NCBI GenBank assembly: GCA_022561385.1
Contig: JADFRG010000001.1
Coordinates: 1 to 64,000, forward strand
Length of the DNA stretch: 64,000 nucleotides
Direction: 5' to 3'
Source: Chloroflexota bacterium
GTDB lineage: Bacteria > Chloroflexota > Anaerolineae > Anaerolineales > E44-bin32
The notes beneath the pieces were generated by a model. The model had not been told where the DNA came from, searched no databases, and was given only the letters and a program-made list of their open reading frames with translations. This document shows, in pieces, positions 1-7,533 of the stretch (the stretch's first letter is position 1; each line of letters starts with the position of its first letter). The position numbers were made by a program, and so were the translations under genes.

Positions 1-238
1 GTGCAAGCTCCAAACTGGCAAAGTCAGTGAGTGGGGGCTGCGTATTAGGCATGGCGAGCACCGCGGTGAATCCTCCCGCCAATGCGGCGACGGTGCCCGT
101 GCCGAAGTCTTCTTTGTGGGTGCCTCCCGGCTCTCTCAAGTGAACATGCGGGTCGATGAGGCCGGGCAATTCAAGCATGGATCGTGAGCTGTCCCGATCG
201 CGCGGGTCCGTCCGTACGACAAGCACGGCCGGGCTCAT
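1..238 (-). CDS. pyrC: Dihydroorotase, N-terminal part (runs off the window)
   Basis: Only about the first 79 codons are in the window. The reading contains the N-terminal metal-site block of CAD-type dihydroorotases, [20 protein letters not shown], followed by the [19 protein letters not shown] stretch. The HxH pair binds the active-site zinc of the enzyme that closes carbamoyl-aspartate to dihydroorotate in pyrimidine synthesis. I used the ATG at 238; a second ATG at 178 lies just before the conserved block and is equally possible, since neither has a clear ribosome binding site. The start at 238 directly abuts a hairpin plus T-run (see the terminator entry at 240-262). Product recognition is firm; the start is not. 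Confidence 0.85.
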   Translation of the reverse strand, partial: MSPAVLVVRTDPRDRDSSRSMLELPGLIDPHVHLREPGGTHKEDFGTGTVAALAGGFTAVLAMPNTQPPLTDFASLELA

Positions 239-239
239 G

Positions 240-262
240 AAAAAAGAGCCTTGCGGCTCTTT
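240..262 (-). terminator. Hairpin with T-run abutting the dihydroorotase start
   Basis: On the minus strand an 8-bp stem (AAAGAGCC / GGCTCTTT, loop GCAA) is followed by a T-run that touches the ATG at 238. It has the form of an intrinsic terminator placed in the leader of the dihydroorotase gene, so it could act as an attenuator or as a second terminator for the gene upstream. Confidence 0.65.
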
Positions 263-271
263 GTCGAGTGA

Positions 272-315
272 GAAAAAAAGACGCCTGCCTGGAGGCCGGG
301 GCCTCATGACAGGCG
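272..315 (-). terminator. Intrinsic terminator after the VOC gene
   Basis: Minus-strand hairpin with outer arms CGCCTG (315-310) and CAGGCG (287-282), inner arms GAGGCC/GGCCTC, then a run of seven T. It lies about 65 nt after the stop codon of the VOC-family gene and would end that transcript. Confidence 0.75.
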
Positions 316-380
316 ACACGTGCATCTAGTTTAGCTTGCATCAACTAACCCGCAGAATTGTAGGCGATGTCGGGCGTCTG

Positions 381-797
381 TCAAGAGAGGCCCGGAATAT
401 TTTTCGTCTGGATTCCCCAGACTTCCGCGGTCGCCAGCTCCAAACTGTTGCCGGCGGGATCACGGAAGTAGAGCGATCGACCACCGCTCGGCCAGTTCAG
501 TTCCAGCTCGATCTCCACACCCAGGTCTGACAGATGCTTCCGCCAGCTATCAACTTCGTCATCTTCGATTCGGAAGGCAACGTGGCCCGGGCCATGCGCC
601 CCATGGGTTGGCACGTCGCCACCGGTCACCGCGGTTGCATTGGGATTGAAAATCAGGAATACGCCCTCTCCGAAACGGAAAAATAGATGCCGGCCCTCCT
701 CCTTCGCGAAAGGCACCAGCCCAAGCACCCGACCGTAGAATTCTTCCGCCGCCTCCAGCTTCTCGGCGTAGAGGCAGGTCTCCAGGATGCCCTTCAA
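381..797 (-). CDS. VOC-superfamily (glyoxalase/bleomycin-resistance fold) protein
   Basis: A single vicinal-oxygen-chelate domain of about 138 residues. It opens with an ILETCLYAEKLEAAEEFY block, has the RFGEGVFLIFNP strand and the HVAFRI strand, and ends in the family signature LYFRDPAGNSLELAT, where the Glu and the earlier His are the usual metal ligands. The substrate cannot be read from the sequence; glyoxalase-like lyase or dioxygenase-like roles are both possible. The open frame extends up to 953, but that part overlaps the PspC-domain gene and lacks family similarity, so I chose the TTG at 797. The start is uncertain, because the best purine-rich tract (GGAGGAG near 822-828) is too far upstream for this codon. 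Confidence 0.8.
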   Translation of the reverse strand: MKGILETCLYAEKLEAAEEFYGRVLGLVPFAKEEGRHLFFRFGEGVFLIFNPNATAVTGGDVPTHGAHGPGHVAFRIEDDEVDSWRKHLSDLGVEIELELNWPSGGRSLYFRDPAGNSLELATAEVWGIQTKNIPGLS

Positions 798-808
798 TTT
801 GGGACGGA

Positions 809-1012
809 CTATCCTGACTCCTCCTCCGGAATGACCAACCAAAGTATGAGATAGGGGACGATGCCCGGCAATCCACCCGGAATGCCCAGGATCACGAATA
901 CGATGCGGAACCAAATGGGCTTGAGCCCGAAGAATTCTCCCAGTCCGCCGCATACGCCACCGAATACTCGATTTCTGCTCGAGCGACGAAGCGGTGCTCG
1001 TGTTTCACTCAT
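809..1012 (-). CDS. PspC-domain small membrane protein
   Basis: 67 residues. The basic N-terminus is followed by RVFGGVCGGLGEFFGL, the typical PspC opening, then a hydrophobic membrane segment (about residues 32-60) with the conserved Pro-Gly and Tyr-Leu-x-Leu-Trp pattern. PspC domains occur in envelope-stress proteins that sit in the inner membrane; small stand-alone copies are common and mostly uncharacterised. It lies directly upstream of the VOC gene, and the two probably share a transcript because the VOC start falls within about 12 nt of this stop. Confidence 0.85.
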   Translation of the reverse strand: MSETRAPLRRSSRNRVFGGVCGGLGEFFGLKPIWFRIVFVILGIPGGLPGIVPYLILWLVIPEEESG

Positions 1013-1116
1013 TTTTCACTCTCCGTTGTATCGGTCCGGTCTTGAGGCCCGGAACATGGTCTGTAACCCGATTAACGTAAAACCCCGGAGGAAAGTCGCG
1101 CGCTCAAGATCGGTGC

Positions 1117-1686
1117 TCACCGATCACGATATCTAAAACACCCGATCATGTGGTCATCCACCATGCCTATCGCCTGCATAAAGGCATAACAAATTGTGCC
1201 TCCCACAAACTTGAAACCGTGCGCCTTCAAATCGGCCGACATCGCCTCAGATTCGGGACTGGTGCTGGGCAGATCCTGCCAGTCAGCGACTGGCTCGCGG
1301 CGCAAGGTTTTATGCCCGGTAAATCCCCAGATGTACTTGTCGAAGGAACCCAGCTCCACCTGTATTTCCAGCACTCGCTGACCATTGTTGATTGTGGCCT
1401 CGATCTTCTGACGGTTGCGAACGATGCCGGCATCGGCCAGCAGTCGCTCCCGATCCGCCTCGTCGAAGCTCGCAACCATCTTTGGATCGAACTCAGCAAA
1501 GGCTCTGCGAAAATTCTCTCGCTTGTTGAGGATCGTTCGCCAGGAGAGGCCGGCTTGAAAGCTGTCGAGTGCCAAATGCTCGAACAACTTGCGATCCTCG
1601 TGCTCCGGCCTGCCCCACTCGTTGTCGTGGTAGTCCGCCATCAGCGGGTCCTCGTCGCCCCAACAACGTGAGATATGCTCGCTCAC
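1117..1686 (-). CDS. tag: DNA-3-methyladenine glycosylase I
   Basis: 189 residues, close to the 187 of the E. coli enzyme. It carries the family N-terminus RCWGDEDPLMADYHDNEWG and the C-terminal CYAFMQAIGMVDDHMIGC block. The Cys and His in these two blocks (Cys near residue 8, His near 20, then HMIGC) are the zinc-snap ligands of Tag. The helix-hairpin-helix core excises 3-methyladenine from alkylated DNA as the first step of base-excision repair. It is a stand-alone gene; the neighbouring mutS2 is also DNA-related but is separated by about 60 nt on the downstream side. Confidence 0.93.
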   Translation of the reverse strand: MSEHISRCWGDEDPLMADYHDNEWGRPEHEDRKLFEHLALDSFQAGLSWRTILNKRENFRRAFAEFDPKMVASFDEADRERLLADAGIVRNRQKIEATINNGQRVLEIQVELGSFDKYIWGFTGHKTLRREPVADWQDLPSTSPESEAMSADLKAHGFKFVGGTICYAFMQAIGMVDDHMIGCFRYRDR

Positions 1687-1746
1687 GTTCGCTCCTCTAT
1701 GCTCTCTTCGAAAAGCCCGGCGGCCTGCTCAGTGGCTTCGGATCGA

Positions 1747-4101
1747 TCAGTTCCCCTCCAACTCCGCAAGAGTTACTCCCTCCCCGCCTTCGGAGGGCTC
1801 GCCCGGGCGGAAAGACGACACATATGGACTGCGGCTCAGCTCCTCACGGATGGCTCGCCGCAGCTTGCCAGTGCCCTTGCCATGCACCACCTTGAGCGAG
1901 GACATTCCTGCCAAGAAGGCCGCGTCAAGCCGGCGCTCCAGTGCCTCTAGTGCCTCGTCCACGGTTTGTCCTCGCACATGAAGTTCCATGGAGGGGATCT
2001 CGACGGAGCCCTGGAATCCACCCGGGTCACTTTCCGCCTGTTCTCGCAGGGGGAGTTCGGTGGGAGGTCCCAATTCCGAGATCCGAGCCTGCACCCTGAG
2101 CCTCCCCACCTGAATTTCTGCCTTTCTTCCCCGGAGCGCCGTTACGACTCCTTCTGCATCGATGGTTCGAAGACGTACGTAGTCACCTACCTTCAAATCC
2201 TCCAACTCTTCGACGTCCTGACCCCGCTCCGTGACGACCGGCTCTAAGGTAGTTTCCACTTCGTCGAGCTCCAGGTCGACTTCGTTAACCGGGTCCAGAG
2301 CCGCTCCGGCCGCGGTCAATTTCAGCCGAAGACGATCCACCTCTCTTGAGAGTTCTTCGGTCTGTGTTTGTGCCTGCTTGCGTGCGACCTCCAAGATCTC
2401 CAGACGTTCCTCTTCGATTCCGGCCAGGCGCTCCCGAAGCTCGTCCCGAAGCAGTCTCGCTTCCGAGCTAGCCTCCTGCGCGGTGGCGCTTGCCTCTTGT
2501 GCTTCATCACGCTGGTGCCGGATCTCCTCCAGCAGGCTGTCCCCCTGTTGGTCTTCCAGCGAAATCCGTTCACGGGCCCGACCGATCAATCTCGAATCGA
2601 GGCCCAGTCGTTCTGCGATCGCCAGGGCATTCGAGCGACCCGGCAGGCCAATATTTAACCGGAAGGTCGGCCGGAGGCTCTCGACGTCAAACTCCACGCT
2701 TGCGTTACGCACGCGAGCTTCCTGATGTGCGTAAAGTTTCAGCTCCGGAAAGTGGGTCGCCACGAGCGTCACCGCGCCCCGCGCAACAAACTCGGCCAGC
2801 AGCGCCTGGGCCAGTGCGGCTCCCTCTCCCGGGTCGGTCCCCGCTCCCAATTCATCGAGCAGCACCAGCGACGTCCCGTCTGCGGAGCTCAGGATGCGCA
2901 CGATGTTTGAGATATGGGAGGAAAAGGTAGAGAGGGATTGTTCGAGCGACTGTTCGTCTCCGATGTCGGCGAAGATGGCCCGAAACATGCTGAGCTCCGC
3001 GCCGGGCGCGGTCGGCAGATGCATTCCGCATTGAGCCATGGCCGACAACAGCCCGGCCGTCTTGAGGGTCACCGTTTTGCCGCCGGTGTTCGGCCCGGTG
3101 ATTACCAGCGCCTGTATCTCTGGCTCCAACACCAGGTCTATCGGCACCACGGTCTCTGGGTCCAGGAGCGGGTGCCGCGCACTCCCAAGCCGCAGCCGGG
3201 ATCCTGCATGATCGAAATTGTGTAGGGCCGGCTCCGTGGCATCAATCGCCTCCGCGTAGCGCGCTTTGGCGAAAGCGAGGTCCAACTTTGCGAGGGCCTC
3301 GACCGAGATGACCACTTCATCGCGTTTGTTACCGACTGCCGCCGACAATTCTTTCAGGATTCGACGGACCTCTGCCTTCTCCTCCAACTCAAGCTCCCGT
3401 ACCTCGTTGTTCAGTTGAACAATCGCCAGCGGTTCGACAAACAAGGTCGCTCCGGAAGTGGATTGATCGTGGATCACCGCCTCCATTTTTCCCTTGAACT
3501 CCGCTTTCAGGGGAAGCACCGAGCGGCCCTCGCGCTGCGTGATGATCGGTTCTTGTAACATCGATACCACTTTCGGGTCACTCACCATGCCTTGTAATTT
3601 CTTGTTGACCCGCTCGCGCGCGCGGCGCAAGTTTCGACGGACGGAGCTGAGCTTCCTTGAGGCCTGGTCTCGGACCCGGCCATGATCGTCTATCGTGCGT
3701 GAAATCGAATCGATGAGTTCGGTTTCTAGGCTGAGATCGGCCGCGATCCGACTCAAGACAGGATAACTTTTATCGTCGCTCTTGAATCGGCGGGCCAGTG
3801 TGCGCGCTGAAATCAGCGTGGATTGGATATCCAGTAGTTCCTGCGGTTCCAACACGGAACCCCGCGCGGCGGCTTGTACCCTGGACCGGACATCCCGCGC
3901 TCCACCTACCGTTAACTTCCCGTCGCCCGCAAGCAATTGGCGCGCCTCAGTCGTCTCTGCCTGTAATCGCTGTGCAATTTCGAGATAAGTGGAAGGAACC
4001 AGGTCCAACGCGAGCTGACGCGAGGCGGAAAAGTCGGTCAGCTGCGCAAGCCGCTGCAATACAGCCGGAAGTTCAAGTGTTCGGAGGTCTTTAGGATCCA
4101 T
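1747..4101 (-). CDS. mutS2: Endonuclease MutS2 (ribosome-rescue / recombination factor)
   Basis: 784 residues, the full length of the family. The N-terminal core/lever (1-320) lacks the mismatch-binding domain of MutS1. The ABC-type ATPase has Walker A GPNTGGKT at 336-343 and the Walker B/signature region LVLLDELGAGTDPGEGA. A long coiled coil (about 510-610) follows. The C-terminal Smr nuclease domain (about 700-782) has the MELHVRG and VHGKGTGKLR motifs. Family members bind branched DNA or collided ribosomes and use the Smr domain for cleavage. The start ATG at 4101 matches the usual MutS2 N-terminus. Confidence 0.95.
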   Translation of the reverse strand: MDPKDLRTLELPAVLQRLAQLTDFSASRQLALDLVPSTYLEIAQRLQAETTEARQLLAGDGKLTVGGARDVRSRVQAAARGSVLEPQELLDIQSTLISARTLARRFKSDDKSYPVLSRIAADLSLETELIDSISRTIDDHGRVRDQASRKLSSVRRNLRRARERVNKKLQGMVSDPKVVSMLQEPIITQREGRSVLPLKAEFKGKMEAVIHDQSTSGATLFVEPLAIVQLNNEVRELELEEKAEVRRILKELSAAVGNKRDEVVISVEALAKLDLAFAKARYAEAIDATEPALHNFDHAGSRLRLGSARHPLLDPETVVPIDLVLEPEIQALVITGPNTGGKTVTLKTAGLLSAMAQCGMHLPTAPGAELSMFRAIFADIGDEQSLEQSLSTFSSHISNIVRILSSADGTSLVLLDELGAGTDPGEGAALAQALLAEFVARGAVTLVATHFPELKLYAHQEARVRNASVEFDVESLRPTFRLNIGLPGRSNALAIAERLGLDSRLIGRARERISLEDQQGDSLLEEIRHQRDEAQEASATAQEASSEARLLRDELRERLAGIEEERLEILEVARKQAQTQTEELSREVDRLRLKLTAAGAALDPVNEVDLELDEVETTLEPVVTERGQDVEELEDLKVGDYVRLRTIDAEGVVTALRGRKAEIQVGRLRVQARISELGPPTELPLREQAESDPGGFQGSVEIPSMELHVRGQTVDEALEALERRLDAAFLAGMSSLKVVHGKGTGKLRRAIREELSRSPYVSSFRPGEPSEGGEGVTLAELEGN

Positions 4102-4188
4102 GCGGCCGCGAGTGTAACATCTCAGAAAACCGGGAGAACCTATGCGATGGGGGCGATCCTATTTGGCGTGCCGTCTGGTCGCTCGTTA

Positions 4189-4215
4189 ATAAAAACGGCG
4201 GGTCGGCTGACCCGT
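4189..4215 (-). terminator. Intrinsic terminator after the deacetylase gene
   Basis: Minus-strand stem CGGGT/ACCCG with loop CAGCCG, extended by a weak pair, followed by TTTTT at 4195-4191. It lies 32 nt after the polysaccharide deacetylase stop codon. Confidence 0.6.
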
Positions 4216-4246
4216 CAAACGCATTCAACATGGGGCGGCGTGCAAA

Positions 4247-4891
4247 TTATTCTGCGAGGTCCACCAGCTCAGAGAGCGTAACAACTTGATAACCCCGGTC
4301 GCTCAGCTCCGGAAGCACCCGGCGGAGGGTATCGGCGGTTCGCTCCCCCCGCCCGCGGTGGTCGTGCAGCAGAATTACATCTCCGGGCCGGACACGCCAC
4401 AAAATGAATTCGGAGGCAAACCAGGGGGAAGGGATCAGATGGTCGAAAGGATAAACCGACCCGAGCGCCATCCGATAGCCGCGCGACTCCACCGTATCGA
4501 TCATTTTGGCTGTGAACCATCCCGATCCCGGCCTGAACCACCGAATCTCATCGAATTCGGTGAGAGCTGAGTCGGCTGCGATGAGATCGTCGGCGAACCC
4601 TTCACTGCTCAACCGGATGCTGGGCTCCTCGTTCGTCATGTGATTGCCGAGCTCGTGACCTTCCTCGATAATCCGCTTCATCAATTGCTCGTTGCCGGGA
4701 ATGCGCTCTGTAACAACGAAGAAGGTCGCCTTCGACCCATATTCCTTGAGTAGATTCAAAATAGCGGGGGTGGTTGAAGCGTCTGGGCCGTCGTCGATGG
4801 TGAGCGCCACCACCGGCTCCTCGGTTTTCACTGAATAGGTCACCCGTTTTGACAGCGATCTCAGCAGCCAGTCGGGTTGGATCATGAGCAA
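4247..4891 (-). CDS. Membrane-anchored polysaccharide deacetylase (NodB homology)
   Basis: 214 residues from the TTG at 4891. NodB motifs: LTIDDGPD (catalytic and metal Asp), then GHELGNHMTNE where the first metal His is kept but the usual second His of HxxxH is replaced, FRPGSGWFT (motif 3) and ILLHD (motif 5). The family removes acetyl groups from cell-wall or capsular glycans outside the cell. In the same frame, between 4954 and 4892, lies a basic stretch followed by a hydrophobic helix that would form a signal anchor, but it contains no ATG, GTG or TTG. The true N-terminus is therefore unresolved (see findings). It directly follows the hydrolase-ligase gene. The missing His means activity may be altered. 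Confidence 0.85.
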   Translation of the reverse strand: MLMIQPDWLLRSLSKRVTYSVKTEEPVVALTIDDGPDASTTPAILNLLKEYGSKATFFVVTERIPGNEQLMKRIIEEGHELGNHMTNEEPSIRLSSEGFADDLIAADSALTEFDEIRWFRPGSGWFTAKMIDTVESRGYRMALGSVYPFDHLIPSPWFASEFILWRVRPGDVILLHDHRGRGERTADTLRRVLPELSDRGYQVVTLSELVDLAE

Positions 4892-4954
4892 CGCGAGCAG
4901 AAAAAGGGCCAGCGCGGCAGCAGAACGTCGCTTGCTGATTTCTCGCAGCCTTCG

Positions 4955-7441
4955 CTAGGCACGGTCTTCAACCAACATTCGCCGCAGCACCTTCCCTACG
5001 AACGATTTTGGCAAGTCCTGCCTGAACTCGATTTCCCAGGGCACCGCATAAGGTTCCAGACGGCGACGACACGTCTCCAGCAGTTCGTCCGCTGAGAGGT
5101 CCGATCCCGGCCGGGGCACAACAAACGCCTTCACGTGCTGATCTCCATCTTCCGCCTTGAACCCTGCGACCGCAACCTCCATTACCTTCCCGTTTTCGTA
5201 GAGTACTTCTTCCACATCTCGGGGGTAGACGCTGTATTCACCGGCCATGATCGTATCCCGCACACGGCTGATGATGGTGAAAAAACCATCCGCATCCATT
5301 GCGGCCACGTCGCCGGTGTGGAGCCAGCCGTCCCGCAAGGCCGATTCTCCATCGTTATCGCCGCCAAGATAACCCTGCATGACCTGTGGGCCCCTCACGA
5401 CCAATTCGCCGATGCTGCCGATCGGTAATTCGGAGCCCGAGATCAGGTCCACAACTTTGGCCTCCGTATTCGGAAGCGGGACACCAATGGAGCCCTCTTT
5501 CCCTGTGGATCCGAAAGGTTTCGCGTGTGTGACCGGGGAGGCTTCCGTCAGTCCGTATCCCTCCACCAGCCGACCCCTGGTTAATTTCTCGAACTTCTCC
5601 TGCACCTCGATCGGGAGCGGCGCGGCGCCGCTGATACAGAAGCGGATGGCCCCCAGGCCGTACGATCGGACCTTCGGGGCATTGTTCAGTGCCATATGGA
5701 TGGTGGGCACACCCGGAAACAGCGTGGGTTTATGCTCTTTGATGTGGTCCAGCACCTGCTGCAGTTCGAAGACCGGCAGCAGAACCATGGTGGCCCCAAT
5801 TGCAATCGGAAGATTCATGGCGGCCGTCATCGCGTAGCTGTGCGAGAAGGGGAGCACACAAAGGAACGTCTCACGGCCGGTTGCCATCTCGGGCACCCAG
5901 TGCCGCAGCTGAAGGGCATTCGCGACCAGATTCGCATGGCTGAGCCGCACCCCCTTGGGCTCGTCCGTGGTGCCGCTCGTAAATAAGATGACAGCAAGAT
6001 CGTCCCCGGCAACTTCCACCTCGGGCGCCTGTCGGGAGGCGTCCATCATCAGCTGTTCCATGTTCAGCGCGGCGGAGACAGTAACCTTATTCTTGCCGAG
6101 CCCGGCCGTTTGCCAACGTTCCATGAGTTGTTGATAGACCCGCCTTGATACCGCTTCCCGAATATCCGTCAGCACAACTGTGAGCCGGTCTCCCGCCGCC
6201 TTCGCCAGTTCCGCGAATTCGGTTAAGGTCACCAGAACTCTGGCCTCTGCCCGCAGCAGCTGGGCCGCGATCTGCTGCGCGTTGGCCTCCGGATTGGCCA
6301 GAACCACAACCGCTCCGATCTTCAGCGCGGCATAATAAGCGATGATCATTTGTGGCATATTCGGCAGCACGATCATCACCCGGTCGCCGGGACCGACACC
6401 GAGTCCATGCAGCGCGTGCGAAAATTGATTAACGTGCCGGTCGAGCTGCTTGTAAGTGAGGCGAGAGCCGTAAAATAAGGTGGCGGTCCGGTTTGGCATC
6501 CAGTCCGCGGTCGTCTCCAGGAATTTGTGGAGCGGTTGTCGCGGGACCGGTATCGTGTGCGGAACATGTTCGTCGTAGCTCGCCAGCCAGGGTCGCTCGA
6601 CTTCTGGACCGGTTTTCACGCCTCGATCTCTCCACGTGAATCGCCGATCTTCTCCCCCTATGAAACGCTCGATGGCCCGGTCTACTGCGGCATGCCGCTC
6701 CAGCTGCACCTTGTGTTTTGAGGCCCCCACGTCGACGATTTCCGCGCCAAGAATCGCTTTCCCGACGTCTTCAAAGACGCGGCGCGGGAAGTACCGATCT
6801 CGCTCACCGGTGATCACCATCGTCGGAGTGGAGAGCTCAGCAAGCATCTTCCACCCGTTCCACTGACGCATGTTGTTGATCAACATACGCTTCATCACGT
6901 GCACTTCGGCGTTCCAGCGCGGCCTGTAACGCCAGAGGAGAATCAAGGCCGCGGTTGGAATGCGCGCGATCAGCGCAGTGAGTCGTGGCAACGGGTATTC
7001 GCCGGCGGTGGCCACCAATATGAGTTTCTCCAACCGCTCCGGATGGGCTCTGGCGAACTCCACACAAATAGACCCGCCAAATGAGTGACCCGCCAGGATA
7101 AACCGTTCCGGGAGCTTGAGCGTGTCAGCTATGTTGAGGATGTCGTCGACGAGCTCCGGCATGGTGTAGCGAGTGTAGGGCGCGTCGCTTTGCCCGTGCC
7201 CGCGCAGGTCGGCTGCGACCACTCGATAGTCACGCGAGAAGTAATTGAGCTGATGCTCCCAGGTCTCCGCTACTCCCGCGTACCCGTGTACGAACACTAT
7301 GGTGCGTTCGACACCCTCGGGCCACAGGTCGATAACGCTCAAGTTTGAATCGGACACGTCCCGAATGGGGACGTTCACTCGATAGAGGTTGAAATCGACT
7401 TGGATCGCGCTGCGGCTGAAGCCGCGGAGCTTGCGCTTCAT
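4955..7441 (-). CDS. Fusion: alpha/beta hydrolase plus AMP-forming acyl-CoA ligase
   Basis: 828 residues with two complete domains. Residues about 20-265 form an alpha/beta hydrolase: oxyanion region FVHGYAG, nucleophile elbow GHSFGG with Ser120, an acidic residue in GERDRYFP, and a His near 243-250. Residues about 300-828 form an ANL-superfamily ligase: P-loop LFTSGTTDEPKG (487-498), GYGLTEASP, LHTGDVAAMD, and the C-terminal catalytic Lys in KSFVGKVLRR. A plausible reading is that the hydrolase releases a carboxylic acid from an ester and the ligase activates it to acyl-CoA, but the substrate cannot be read. The frame is uninterrupted across the joint, so this is one polypeptide. It ends at a TAG in frame with the deacetylase that follows. 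Confidence 0.9.
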   Translation of the reverse strand: MKRKLRGFSRSAIQVDFNLYRVNVPIRDVSDSNLSVIDLWPEGVERTIVFVHGYAGVAETWEHQLNYFSRDYRVVAADLRGHGQSDAPYTRYTMPELVDDILNIADTLKLPERFILAGHSFGGSICVEFARAHPERLEKLILVATAGEYPLPRLTALIARIPTAALILLWRYRPRWNAEVHVMKRMLINNMRQWNGWKMLAELSTPTMVITGERDRYFPRRVFEDVGKAILGAEIVDVGASKHKVQLERHAAVDRAIERFIGGEDRRFTWRDRGVKTGPEVERPWLASYDEHVPHTIPVPRQPLHKFLETTADWMPNRTATLFYGSRLTYKQLDRHVNQFSHALHGLGVGPGDRVMIVLPNMPQMIIAYYAALKIGAVVVLANPEANAQQIAAQLLRAEARVLVTLTEFAELAKAAGDRLTVVLTDIREAVSRRVYQQLMERWQTAGLGKNKVTVSAALNMEQLMMDASRQAPEVEVAGDDLAVILFTSGTTDEPKGVRLSHANLVANALQLRHWVPEMATGRETFLCVLPFSHSYAMTAAMNLPIAIGATMVLLPVFELQQVLDHIKEHKPTLFPGVPTIHMALNNAPKVRSYGLGAIRFCISGAAPLPIEVQEKFEKLTRGRLVEGYGLTEASPVTHAKPFGSTGKEGSIGVPLPNTEAKVVDLISGSELPIGSIGELVVRGPQVMQGYLGGDNDGESALRDGWLHTGDVAAMDADGFFTIISRVRDTIMAGEYSVYPRDVEEVLYENGKVMEVAVAGFKAEDGDQHVKAFVVPRPGSDLSADELLETCRRRLEPYAVPWEIEFRQDLPKSFVGKVLRRMLVEDRA

Positions 7442-7480
7442 TGGGCTATTTTACATTGTGGGACGGTAACGAAGGGATAG

Positions 7481-7509
7481 CGCCTTAACGATCTTGAAGG
7501 ATTAAGGCG
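7481..7509. repeat. 8-bp inverted repeat between propeller lipoprotein and hydrolase-ligase genes
   Basis: CGCCTTAA (7481-7488) and TTAAGGCG (7502-7509) are perfect inverted arms around a 13-nt loop. There is no T-run on either side, so it is a weak terminator or processing hairpin at best. Confidence 0.5.
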
Positions 7510-7533
7510 TGCGATTGGGTCGCTTGCCTTGTG

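Noticed and set aside
798-953. N-terminal extension of the VOC protein
   Set aside because: It lies over the PspC-domain gene, has no similarity to the VOC fold, and the conserved domain begins only a few residues after 797.
2231-2725. 164-codon plus-strand reading inside mutS2
   Set aside because: It is a Ser/Arg-rich shadow of the MutS2 coiled coil with no domain of its own.
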